Shown one piece after another: positions 18,509 through 26,280 of a stretch of DNA of 35,039 nucleotides. Where the stretch lies: assembly GCA_944389575.1 (NCBI GenBank), contig CALXMX010000065.1, forward strand, positions 1 to 35,039, read 5' to 3'. The stretch comes from an uncultured Opitutales bacterium. GTDB taxonomy: Bacteria; Verrucomicrobiota; Verrucomicrobiia; Opitutales; Intestinicryptomonadaceae. The first letter of the stretch is position 1. Each line of letters begins with the position of its first letter. Under the pieces are notes generated by a model that made no database searches, was not told the origin of the DNA, and saw nothing but the letters and a program-made list of their open reading frames with translations. The position numbers and the translations under genes were made by a program.

Positions 18509-18538
18509 ATGCAACTATATTTAGTTGCAAAAAAATGA
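18509..18538 (+). CDS. Possible nine-codon leader peptide of hicA
   Basis: ATG at 18509, four bases after GGGAG (18500-18504), opens MQLYLVAKK and stops at TGA 18536-18538, overlapping the hicA ATG (ATGA). The hicA ATG itself has only A residues in front of it, so ribosomes finishing this frame could re-initiate at hicA. The palindromic operator lies within it. Inferred from layout only. Confidence 0.45.
   Translation: MQLYLVAKK
18510..18529. promoter_or_regulatory. Inverted-repeat operator, probable HicB site
   Basis: TGCAACTA (18510-18517) and TAGTTGCA (18522-18529) are perfect inverted 8-mers around a 4-base spacer, just downstream of the promoter and six bases before hicA. Ribbon-helix-helix antitoxins of the HicB family repress their own operons at such sites. 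The repeat could also form an RNA hairpin over the hicA start. Confidence 0.65.
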
Positions 18539-18789
18539 AAAAAGATAAACTCTTGCAGAAGCTTTTGAGTATGCCAAAAGACTACCGTTGGGAAGAATTA
18601 ACGGTTGTTTTGGCGAGTCTGGGATATTCCGAAGCATCGACAGGCAAGACAGGCGGTTCAAGAAGAAGATTTATTTCCGTTAATAACAAGAAGGCGTTAA
18701 CATTTCACAAACCGCACCCGAAGGGAATCTTGAAAAGATATCAGATAAAAAGCGTGATAGAAACATTAAAGGCGGAAGGATTGATATGA
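18535..18789 (+). CDS. hicA: HicA-family mRNA interferase toxin
   Basis: An 84-residue protein of the HicA double-stranded-RNA-binding-like fold: a ribosome-dependent-independent mRNA cleaving toxin neutralised by HicB. Visible are TGKTGGSRRRF, in the position of the G-S-H loop of classic HicA, and the FHKPHP-x-LKRYQIKSVIETL segment typical of the subgroup with Arg after GS. The catalytic His must then be one of the FHKPHP histidines, or activity may be altered. ATG 18535 was chosen; a TTG 13 codons upstream is possible but lacks a ribosome site. The gene is AT-richer than its neighbours, which fits horizontal acquisition. Its stop overlaps the hicB start (ATGA). Confidence 0.88.
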   Translation: MKKDKLLQKLLSMPKDYRWEELTVVLASLGYSEASTGKTGGSRRRFISVNNKKALTFHKPHPKGILKRYQIKSVIETLKAEGLI

Positions 18790-19124
18790 CGAACACAATG
18801 AAATACAAGGGGTACACGGGAAGCGTTGAAATATCGGAAGAGGACAACTGCCTCTTCGGCAGGGTACTTTTTATTCGTTCCCTACTTTCTTACGAGGGGC
18901 AGACGCTTGAAGAAATAAAAAAAGATTTCAAGGACGCGGTAGACGACTACTTGCAGCTTTGCCAGGAAAGGGGAATCGAGCCGGAGAAGCCGTTCAAGGG
19001 GTCGTTCAATGTGCGGGTACGGCCGGAGGTGCATCGCGGCCTTGCAATAGCGGCGGCGAAGCGCGGCGAAAGCCTGAACAAATACGTTTCGGAAATACTC
19101 GAAGGCGCAATTAATGCGAGATAA
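18786..19124 (+). CDS. hicB: HicB-family antitoxin and repressor
   Basis: A 112-residue protein. The N-terminal half (YKGYTGSVEISEEDNCLFGRV, then TLEEIKKDFKDAVDDYL) is the partly degraded RNase H-like fold that caps HicA. The C-terminal part (FNVRVRPEVHRGLAIAAAKR, then SLNKYVSEIL) is a ribbon-helix-helix DNA-binding domain, expected to bind the palindrome at 18510-18529. An AAGGA site lies about 6 bases before the ATG. Coupled to hicA by a four-base overlap and followed by a strong terminator. Confidence 0.9.
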   Translation: MTNTMKYKGYTGSVEISEEDNCLFGRVLFIRSLLSYEGQTLEEIKKDFKDAVDDYLQLCQERGIEPEKPFKGSFNVRVRPEVHRGLAIAAAKRGESLNKYVSEILEGAINAR

Positions 19125-19169
19125 GCTTTCGGACGGTTCGCGCCTTGCGCTTTCCGGTTTTCCTGTAGC

Positions 19170-19198
19170 AAAAAGCCGCCTAAAATGGCGGCTTTTTT
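19170..19198 (+). terminator. Rho-independent terminator of hicAB
   Basis: AAAAAGCCGCC (19170-19180), loop TAAAAT, GGCGGCTTTTTT (19187-19198): an 11-bp stem, 45 bases after hicB. Symmetric A and T runs make it potentially bidirectional. Confidence 0.92.
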
Positions 19199-19200
19199 AC

Positions 19201-19520
19201 TAACCAATTATAAAAACGAAGTTTTCGTCTATCGCAATCCTTTTAAACAGGAGGATACGTCAAGGATTAGGCTCTCCTATCGCGCGCTCAAGCCGCAGTC
19301 AAGGCAACTGCCGCGCGCTCGAAAAAATACACATGCCGCGCGCAAGAACCCCCAAGCGCGCGCAAAGCCGCAGGCGGCAATTCCACAAAGGGCGGCCCGC
19401 GTCCGAAAGAATCCATATTAAAATGACTCCCGCAGCCGAAAGCTTTCCGGGCTGCGCGGCCTTGCCGCAGCGCGCAATCCACCCGGCGCAAATGCCTTTC
19501 GCGCAAGCGGGGCGCCCGCC
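19201..19520. other. Gap with right copy of the hicAB flanking repeat
   Basis: No gene is seen in this 320-base stretch, which is rich in CGCGC and CCGCA words. The right flanking repeat is at 19452-19476. Confidence 0.4.
19452..19476 (+). repeat. Right copy of direct repeat flanking hicAB
   Basis: Exact 18-bp match (19459-19476) to 18291-18308, extended by CTGCGC with one inserted G. It lies about 330 bases beyond hicB. Confidence 0.6.
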
Positions 19521-20744
19521 CTAATTCGCGCCGGCTTCGCGCTTCATCTGCTGAATCGTCCGCACGCGCGGCAGGAAATACGCAACCGCACCGAACAGCG
19601 GGAAGAACGAGCACAGGTAATACACAAACTCTATTCCGTATCCGTCCGCCAGCTTCCCCAAGACGGCCGACGACACCCCGGCCATTCCGAACGCGAACCC
19701 GAAAAATATGCCGGACACAAGCCCGACTTTCAGCGGCAGCAATTCCTGCGCATACACGAGTATCGCCGAAAACGCGGACGATATTATAAAGCCTATCACG
19801 ACGCTCAAAACCACCGTGCACTCCAATCCCGCATAGGGCATCGCAAGGGCGAACGGGGCGGACCCCAATATGGACCACCATATCACAAGCCGCCTTCCGT
19901 ACCTGTCGCCCAGCGGCCCGCCCACAAGCGTCCCGAGAGCCGCGGAAAACAAAAACACGAACAACAGCGCCTGCGAAACATGCACGCTCACGCCGAATTT
20001 CGCCATCAGATAAAACGTGTAGTAATTCGAAAGGCTGACCGTGTAAAAATTCTTGGAGAACACCAGAAACATCAGTATTGACATCACGAATATTATCGTG
20101 CCGCGCGGCAACCCCGCGCCGGGGGGCGGAGGAGCGGCGGATTTGCGCTCCGCCGCGGCCGCGGCGTCCGCCTTTATCTTGGCCGAATACCACCTGCACG
20201 CCGGTATCAGCGCGATTATGGCCACTATCGCCAATATTCCGAATTTCGCCACCTCCGGCTGATTGCGCACAAACAGCGCCGCCAGCAGAGGCCCGAGCGA
20301 GTATCCGCACGACCCGCCCACCTGAAAAATCGACTGCGCCAATCCCTTCCTGCCCCCCGAAACCATCGACGTAATTCTGGAGGCCTCTGGGTGTATCACG
20401 GACGACCCTATCCCGGAGATAAATACCGCGCCCACAAGCCAATATATCCCGTCCGCAAAGGATATGAGTATCAGCCCCGTCATCGTGCAGCACATTCCAA
20501 ACGGAAGGAACCACCCCGCCGGGCGCTTGTCGAACACGTATCCGAATATGGGCTGCATTATCGACGCCGATATTTGATACGCCAAAGCCACCAGCCCAAT
20601 CTGCGCATAGCTAAGCCCCAAATTCTCCTTCAACAGCGGATATATCGCGGATATGAGCGATTGCATTGCGTCATTGAGCCCGTGCGCCAGGCTCAGCGCG
20701 GCCAATATTCCGAGCAGCAATCCCTTCTGTTTTCGTTCCTGCAT
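19521..20744 (-). CDS. MFS transporter, fosmidomycin resistance (Fsr)-like
   Basis: A 407-residue inner-membrane protein with about 12 hydrophobic segments. The opening AHGLNDAMQSLISAIYPLL is the hallmark of the Fsr subfamily of major facilitator exporters (E. coli Fsr exports fosmidomycin). Other features are GSSVIHPEASR in the loop after TM4, FQVGGSCGYSLGPLLAA in TM5, a polar Ala/Pro-rich central loop (about residues 188-212), and GPLGDRYGRR, the MFS motif A of the second half. Natural substrate is not predictable. It stands alone, with non-coding gaps on both sides. Confidence 0.88.
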   Translation of the reverse strand: MQERKQKGLLLGILAALSLAHGLNDAMQSLISAIYPLLKENLGLSYAQIGLVALAYQISASIMQPIFGYVFDKRPAGWFLPFGMCCTMTGLILISFADGIYWLVGAVFISGIGSSVIHPEASRITSMVSGGRKGLAQSIFQVGGSCGYSLGPLLAALFVRNQPEVAKFGILAIVAIIALIPACRWYSAKIKADAAAAAERKSAAPPPPGAGLPRGTIIFVMSILMFLVFSKNFYTVSLSNYYTFYLMAKFGVSVHVSQALLFVFLFSAALGTLVGGPLGDRYGRRLVIWWSILGSAPFALAMPYAGLECTVVLSVVIGFIISSAFSAILVYAQELLPLKVGLVSGIFFGFAFGMAGVSSAVLGKLADGYGIEFVYYLCSFFPLFGAVAYFLPRVRTIQQMKREAGAN

Positions 20745-20992
20745 AATGCAAATATGTTTTCCCCATTAGACAAAGAATCAAGTCAATTACTCCGATAAAA
20801 CGCATTTGCGCGAAAGATTATAGTATCCGCGAAAAAAGGCGCAAATCGGCGCCGCCTGCAAGCTGCGCAGGCCAAGCCGAATTTTGGCCCGAGCGCCGCC
20901 GGCGCCCCTCCGAATGCCCCTCCGAATGCCACGCCGAATGCCGCGCCTAACAAGCGCAAAAAAAAGCTTGCGCGAAATGCGGCAAATATGAG
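20745..20992. other. Gap upstream of rpsO region
   Basis: No gene is seen. It contains the three-unit tandem at 20907-20942. Confidence 0.4.
20907..20942 (+). repeat. Three 12-bp tandem units
   Basis: CCTCCGAATGCC twice exactly (20907-20918, 20919-20930), then ACGCCGAATGCC (20931-20942). Non-coding as far as can be seen. Confidence 0.85.
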
Positions 20993-21169
20993 ATGAATAG
21001 GGACTGCGCAAGAAATCTCATAGTTGCTGCGGTCAAAAGCGGCTGCGGCATCGTGTGGATTTCGGCGATTCCCACCGGCTCGACCGCCCGCCGCTTCAGC
21101 GGGTCGCGAAAAGGCCGGCGGTACGGCGACTTCGCCGGCGAGTGGCTGGCGGAGCGGGTTCGCAGTTAG
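20993..21169 (+). CDS. Possible 58-residue small ORF or structured rpsO leader
   Basis: ATG 20993 to TAG 21167-21169 encodes 58 residues beginning [14 protein letters not shown] and ending [10 protein letters not shown]. Codon use is strongly GC-rich at third positions, like real genes here, and the frame ends 38 bases before rpsO. The ribosome site is weak and I recognise no family. The same bases contain hairpins (CCCGC/GCGGG around 21090-21107, CGGCG/CGCCG around 21124-21138), so this may instead be a regulatory leader to which S15 binds, as in other bacteria. Both readings are open. Confidence 0.35.
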   Translation: MNRDCARNLIVAAVKSGCGIVWISAIPTGSTARRFSGSRKGRRYGDFAGEWLAERVRS

Positions 21170-21207
21170 AACTCCAAATGCAATCGCTCCAAAACGAGAG
21201 AAACAAT

Positions 21208-21480
21208 ATGTCTAAACACAACTATTTGGACAAGGCGTCCATAATAAAGGAATACGCGACGGGCGACAAAGACACCGGTTCGTGCGAAGTCCAGGTTGCC
21301 CTGCTGACCGCGAGAATCGCGCACTTGACGGAGCACCTGTCGGTAAATAAGAAGGACTTTCACTCGCGCCGCGGCCTTCTGGCAATGACGAGCCGCCGCA
21401 GAAAGCTTCTGGACTACCTCAAGAGGAACGACTTGGCCCGTTATAACGACCTCATCACGCGCCTGAAGCTGCGCCGCTAA
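21208..21480 (+). CDS. rpsO: 30S ribosomal protein S15
   Basis: A 90-residue S15 of normal length. Conserved signatures include [20 protein letters not shown], the DFHSRRGLL rRNA-contact motif and [13 protein letters not shown]. It binds 16S rRNA early in small-subunit assembly. GAGAG lies 8 bases before the ATG. pnp follows after 138 bases, the arrangement conserved in many bacteria. Confidence 0.98.
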   Translation: MSKHNYLDKASIIKEYATGDKDTGSCEVQVALLTARIAHLTEHLSVNKKDFHSRRGLLAMTSRRRKLLDYLKRNDLARYNDLITRLKLRR

Positions 21481-21514
21481 GCCGCCTTGCGCGACAAGCT
21501 TGCAATCGTTGACG

Positions 21515-21546
21515 GAGGACAATCGAGTAAAAAGCCGCTTGTCCTC
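21515..21546 (+). promoter_or_regulatory. Hairpin in the rpsO-pnp spacer
   Basis: GAGGACAA (21515-21522) and TTGTCCTC (21539-21546) are perfect 8-bp arms around a 16-base loop, followed by TTTGTGT. It could be a leaky terminator for rpsO or an RNA processing site analogous to the RNase III hairpin through which E. coli PNPase controls its own mRNA. The analogy is inferred. Confidence 0.5.
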
Positions 21547-21618
21547 TTTGTGTAAAATTTAATTTGCCGAACAATCGGGCGTCCGACCCGCCCGGCGGCG
21601 CGAAAAAGAAAGAGAGAA

Positions 21619-23769
21619 ATGGAACAGAAATACATGGTTGATGTCGAGGGGCTCGGCATCAAAATATCCACGGGGACGATGGCGAAACAGGCCAACGGTT
21701 CCGTAACGATAAGTCTGGGGGACACGAATCTGCTCGTCACGGCCACGGCGGCCGGCGCCCTGCGCGACGGGCAGGATTTTTTCCCGCTGACGGTTGACTA
21801 CCGCGAAACATACTCGGCGGCCGGACGCTTTCCGGGAGGATACTTCAAGCGCGAGGGACGCCCGAGCGAAAAGGAAATTCTGACCTCCCGCCAGTGCGAC
21901 AGACCCCTGCGTCCCCTATTCCCCAAGGGCTTCATGAATGAGGTTCAGATTATCGGCCTCCTGCTTTCGGCGGACATGAAGAACGATTCGGACGTGCTGA
22001 TGGTCAACGGGGCCTCCGCCGCGTTGCTGATATCCGACATTCCCTGGAACGGCCCGATAGGCTGCGTGAGAATCGGGGAGATAGACGGAAAATTCATAAT
22101 CAACCCGACGCACGAGCAGATGTTCGACTCGACCCTCGACCTCGTGTACGTCGGCAACGAGCGCGAGATGATGATGATAGAAGGCTCGGCCGAGCAGTGC
22201 CCGGAGGAGAGGTTTATAGAAGCCCTCGAATTTGCGCAAAACGCCATACAGCCCATCATCAAGGCGCAGAAGGAGCTTGCGGCGATGTGCGGCAAGCAAA
22301 AGAGGGAATTTCCGCTGATAGTCTGCCCCGACGAAATTCTGCAAATGTGCAAGGAATACGTCGGCGGGCGGCTGCTTGAGGCGGTGTTTCAGGATCAAAA
22401 GCTCAAGCGCCAGGCGGACGTCGACGCTCTCATGAGCGAGACTGGCGAAGTCGTCAAGGAGAAGGTCGGCGAGGAAAACTACAACGCCGCGCACGTCAAA
22501 ATGGCGTTTGAAATTCTCCAGGAGGAGGTTTACCGCGAGAACATTCTCGACGCCGGAAAGCGCTGCGACGGCAGGACGTACACGGACTTGCGCAAGATTA
22601 CCTGCGCTACGAACGTATTGCCGAGGGTCCACGGAAGCGCGCTTTTCACGCGCGGCGAAACGCAGGCTTTAGTGGTCACCACTCTGGGTTCCACGCGCGA
22701 CTGCCAGGATCTCGACGGGCTCACGGGGGGAACCAAGGAAAAGTCGTTCATACTGCACTACAACTTTCCGCCCTATTCCGTCGGCGAAACGGGGCGCTTC
22801 GGAACGCCCGGCCGCCGCGAAATCGGCCACGGGGCGCTGGCGGAGCGCTCTCTCCTGCCGGTATTGCCGCCGGAGGACGAATTTCCGTACGCGATACGCC
22901 TGGTTTCCGAAATCATGGAATCGAACGGCTCCACGTCTATGGCCTCGGTTTGCGGAGGCTGCCTGAGCCTCATGGACGCGGGCGTCCCGATTCAGACTCC
23001 CGTGGCCGGAATCAGCTGCGGGCTTGTGACGCGCTTCGACAAGGACGGCAAGCTCCTGAAGCACGTGGTTCTCACAGACATCATCGGCGCGGAAGACCAC
23101 TTCGGAGACATGGACTTCAAAATCTGCGGCACAAAGGACGGCATAACCGGATTCCAGCTGGACTTGAAAATCCAGGGACTGCCGTTCGACATCGCGAAGG
23201 AAGCCATAATGCGCAACCGCGACACCAGAATGCAGATTCTCGACATCATGAAATCCGCAATCGCCGAGCCGAACAAAGAGTTGAAGCCGTGCGCTCCGCA
23301 AATCAAAACCATGCAGATTGATCCGGAGAAAATCGGCATGCTCATCGGCCCCGGAGGCAAGAATATCCGCCGCATAACCGAAATTTCCGGCGCGCAGATA
23401 GACATTGACGACGACAATCCCGGTCGGGTGCTGATATTCGCAAGCTCCGCGGAGAGCATGAAGCGAGCCGTCGACGAGGTGGAGCTCGTCATAGGCGAAA
23501 TAGAGGTCGGCAAGACCTACCGCGGCATAGTGCGCTCCATAAAGGAATTTGGGGCGTTCGTGGAATGCCTGCCCGGCAAAGAGGGCCTGGTGCACATATC
23601 GGAGCTGGCGGACTTCCGCGTGAACAAAACCGAAGACGTATGCAAGCTCGGCGACGAGATAATCGTCAAGTGCATAGGCATAGACGACAAGGGGCGCGTA
23701 AAGCTCTCGCGCCGCGCCGCCCTCTGCGAACAGCAGGGTCTGCCCTACGAGCCGCGGTCGCGCCAATAG
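21619..23769 (+). CDS. pnp: Polyribonucleotide nucleotidyltransferase (PNPase)
   Basis: 3'-to-5' phosphorolytic exoribonuclease in mRNA decay. The 716-residue product is full length. It has the first RNase PH domain (about 10-145, including [18 protein letters not shown]), the helical linker, the second catalytic RNase PH domain (from [12 protein letters not shown], with [15 protein letters not shown] and the active-site segment around [16 protein letters not shown]), a KH domain ([14 protein letters not shown]) and a C-terminal S1 domain ([24 protein letters not shown]). GAGAGA before the ATG is the ribosome site. Likely trimeric and cytoplasmic. Confidence 0.98.
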   Translation: MEQKYMVDVEGLGIKISTGTMAKQANGSVTISLGDTNLLVTATAAGALRDGQDFFPLTVDYRETYSAAGRFPGGYFKREGRPSEKEILTSRQCDRPLRPLFPKGFMNEVQIIGLLLSADMKNDSDVLMVNGASAALLISDIPWNGPIGCVRIGEIDGKFIINPTHEQMFDSTLDLVYVGNEREMMMIEGSAEQCPEERFIEALEFAQNAIQPIIKAQKELAAMCGKQKREFPLIVCPDEILQMCKEYVGGRLLEAVFQDQKLKRQADVDALMSETGEVVKEKVGEENYNAAHVKMAFEILQEEVYRENILDAGKRCDGRTYTDLRKITCATNVLPRVHGSALFTRGETQALVVTTLGSTRDCQDLDGLTGGTKEKSFILHYNFPPYSVGETGRFGTPGRREIGHGALAERSLLPVLPPEDEFPYAIRLVSEIMESNGSTSMASVCGGCLSLMDAGVPIQTPVAGISCGLVTRFDKDGKLLKHVVLTDIIGAEDHFGDMDFKICGTKDGITGFQLDLKIQGLPFDIAKEAIMRNRDTRMQILDIMKSAIAEPNKELKPCAPQIKTMQIDPEKIGMLIGPGGKNIRRITEISGAQIDIDDDNPGRVLIFASSAESMKRAVDEVELVIGEIEVGKTYRGIVRSIKEFGAFVECLPGKEGLVHISELADFRVNKTEDVCKLGDEIIVKCIGIDDKGRVKLSRRAALCEQQGLPYEPRSRQ

Positions 23770-23821
23770 CGCGCCGAGGGCGCGCAGGCGGCCGGTTTAA
23801 TTCGGACTATAAAAATTTCAA

Positions 23822-23852
23822 AGCGTCCGCGCAAATGCGGCCGCTTTTTTTT
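23822..23852 (+). terminator. Rho-independent terminator of pnp
   Basis: AGCGTCCGC (23822-23830), loop GCAAAT, GCGGCCGCT (23837-23845) with a single mismatch, then a run of eight T. It is 53 bases after the stop. Confidence 0.85.
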
Positions 23853-24662
23853 GCGCCCACGCGCGATTGAAGGCGATTGAAGGCGCAAAACGGCGGTCGA
23901 ATACACGAGCGGCAATTCACACTTTTAAGCGAATAAAAAACAATGCTCCCGCGCCGTCTCGCTCAAATAATTTAAAGCGTTCCCGCGCCCGCTATCCACG
24001 CAGCGCAACTTGGGCTAACACGCAAAAAATTTGCAAAAGGCCTTTATTCTCCGCGAGTCTTCTTTGCAGCGCCCCTGGCAAAAATTGGGGGAAAAAATTT
24101 TTTTTCGGGCATTCGGTTTTTCGCCCCAACTCTTGCGGCGCGGTGCGAAATCCTAATTCATTTTTTCAAAATAAAATTTCACGGCGGACAGAAAACCGGC
24201 GCGTAAAATTCCGCCAAGGGAAAAAAATTATCCCGCCTGAAAATAATAAAAACACCGACCGCGAAAGAAGTCGGCTAAACTTGTCTAAAGCCGCCAATAT
24301 CGCCGTCGAAAAGTCCGCGCATAAGTCCGCGCATAATTCGCAGATTTTTTCTCAGTAAAAAAGGGCTTTTTAATAAGGCGCGGCGCAAAAATTTTCAATC
24401 GGCAGCAAACCGGCATTCAGACAAATACTTCGCCCGCGCGGCAAAGCCAAACGCCAGCGCCCGCGGCAGGCGCGATTGTCTTGCCGTATAAAACGCTGCG
24501 GCGCCTAAACGCTACGGCGCGCGAAAAAACGAAAGACTGCCTTTGCGCAATCGCTAAAAAAACCTGCGGCGCGCCCGCCAAATCAGCATTGCGAAAAGAA
24601 CGCGCCAATCTCTTTCGCCCATTTCGCAAAAGAAAAGCCGGCCTCTTCCGCCGCGCGGTGCG
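23853..24662. other. Long gap between pnp and the dapA-like gene
   Basis: About 800 bases with no supportable gene; open frames present have no protein-like pattern. There are small tandem repeats, GCGATTGAAG twice (23863-23882) and AAGTCCGCGCAT twice (24311-24334), and bases 24545-24563 repeat 13091-13109 exactly. A and T homopolymer runs are common. Confidence 0.45.
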
Positions 24663-25799
24663 CTACAACTTCAAATACGGGCGCAATGACGAAAAGCACG
24701 CCTCAATCTCGTCAATCTGGAACTGCGACAATTCCTGATTGACTACAATCATCTGCTTAGGAGCGACCCTCCTGCCCTTCACAAGCTCAAACTCCCTCGA
24801 TAGCCTGTTTTTGAAAATCCCGCGCTTTTGCAGGACGTAAAGATGCGGCCCCCTGAGATCGCTGTGGGTATTCCCCTTTACAAAATAACTCAGGTTGAGC
24901 ATGAGCAGATATTTTGAATAGGCGTCGTTCAAAGTTGCGTACTTGTCCCCGTTTTCCATTTGCTCCCATATGTATGCGAGCAAATCCGAATACGCCGGGC
25001 GCTCCGTAATCAATCCCTCCGAACCTATCTGCCGCGACTGGTACAGCCATTGCCAGCCTCCCCACGCGCTAAATACGGCGTGTATGTGGGGCTTCGCCTC
25101 TATTTCCCGCTTCATTCGCGCGTTGCATTCGTCGGCATTTCCGGTCTCCTCCTTTATGTACCCAAAGACCTTCGGATTGCGCTTGGCAAGTTCGATCATC
25201 ATGTCCACGTCCGGAACCGGCCCCCTGTACGGAACGCCCCCTCCCGTCTGTATTATCACGGGACGGTTTACATGCTTTTCCAATTCGAGATAGTATTGCA
25301 TTACGTCGTTTCGGGTCTTGCCCTCGGCCGGGGGGCGCGATATTATGGCAATGTTCGTCTCCGGATACTTTGCGGCAAGATTTTCGACATGCTTTGCGTA
25401 AACGACTAAATCTTCCTTGTTTCGCCCGTTGCAGCCAAACGCGATTGTGGCTTTCCCTCCCCGCATGGCCTCAGCCAAAAGCTCCATGCCCTTCAGCTTC
25501 TCGTCGACGGACAAGAGTTCGACGCTGTCTTCGGACTGCGGCCAAATCATGCCGCTCGCCCCGCAGTCGCCGACGAACTTGGCCTCCCGGCAGAGCGTCT
25601 CGTAATCCACCGCCCCCGACTCCTCTATCGGAGTCGAGAGAATTGGAAACGGCCCGCGGATTCGCGGATCCCCGCCCCCGTCGGCTTTCTCCACAATCTT
25701 GGAGCCTTTGGAATAGCCCTTGGAAACGCATGCCGACAGCGACAGCGCGGCGGACGCGGGAATCAGGCTCTTTACAAAACTTCTCCTATCTATGTCCAT
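24663..25799 (-). CDS. Exported DapA-family aldolase-like lipoprotein
   Basis: A 378-residue protein whose body matches the dihydrodipicolinate synthase/N-acetylneuraminate lyase TIM barrel. FGYIKEETGN carries the Schiff-base Lys216. The usual catalytic Tyr motif (L-Y-N-x-P) is replaced by IIQTGGGVPYRG (182-193), and the usual GTTGE loop reads GASGMIWPQSED, so the reaction is not a standard one. The N-terminus is DRRSFVKS with two arginines, a hydrophobic run and lipobox LSAC (Cys24), suggesting Tat export and lipid anchoring. It is divergent from the DUF1080-like hydrolase gene; both may be involved in periplasmic sugar processing. Substrate is unknown. Confidence 0.82.
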   Translation of the reverse strand: MDIDRRSFVKSLIPASAALSLSACVSKGYSKGSKIVEKADGGGDPRIRGPFPILSTPIEESGAVDYETLCREAKFVGDCGASGMIWPQSEDSVELLSVDEKLKGMELLAEAMRGGKATIAFGCNGRNKEDLVVYAKHVENLAAKYPETNIAIISRPPAEGKTRNDVMQYYLELEKHVNRPVIIQTGGGVPYRGPVPDVDMMIELAKRNPKVFGYIKEETGNADECNARMKREIEAKPHIHAVFSAWGGWQWLYQSRQIGSEGLITERPAYSDLLAYIWEQMENGDKYATLNDAYSKYLLMLNLSYFVKGNTHSDLRGPHLYVLQKRGIFKNRLSREFELVKGRRVAPKQMIVVNQELSQFQIDEIEACFSSLRPYLKL

Positions 25800-26280
25800 A
25801 ACGCAAAAACAATCCGTTAAATTTCAGAATCTCACCTTTCCTGCGGCGAAAGCGGCGGGGAAAACAAACGCGCCGAACGCTCCGGACGCGCCGCATTCAG
25901 ACATTCAATATTGACTCCATATCCAATGAGTCAATTATATATTGTTGGAAAGGAAGGCAATTCGCTTTGCAGGATTGCGATATTGCAAGGCGCATTTGGA
26001 ACAAATTTTCGCCCCGCGGCGCGGGCGCAAATTGAGCTCATAATTCGCATTGTCTGCCGAACGGCGGCGCGCAGGGCGACGGGAGAGCAAAAGGAAAATC
26101 AACGCTCCAATGCAGATTGGCTAAATGGCGGATTGGCGGAATGAATCGGCCGTCAAACCCGATTTCTAATGACAGTTATAAGATTTCCGCGCTGCGCCAT
26201 TTGCCTGTGTAGGCGACGGCTCGCCGGACACAACAGCATTTTGAGAGCAGCATTTTAAAATAAATAACTTCCAAAAGAAA
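25800..26280. promoter_or_regulatory. Divergent intergenic region with inverted repeat
   Basis: A 480-base non-coding stretch between divergent exported-enzyme genes. ATTGACT (25910-25916) and AGTCAAT (25929-25935) are inverted 7-mers 12 bases apart inside an AT-rich patch (25904-25946). TTGACT at 25911-25916 with TTATAT at 25936-25941 gives a weak rightward promoter, and the mirror TTGACT at 25929-25934 could serve leftward transcription. A shared regulator site is possible. The rest holds no gene. Confidence 0.4.

Noticed and set aside
22669-23766. Long minus-strand open frame across pnp
   Set aside because: Antisense shadow of pnp, produced by GC-rich third positions.
23867-24358. 163-codon open frame in the gap after pnp
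   Set aside because: Composition is Asn/Lys/Arg/Ser-rich with no domain pattern, and it begins inside a small tandem repeat.
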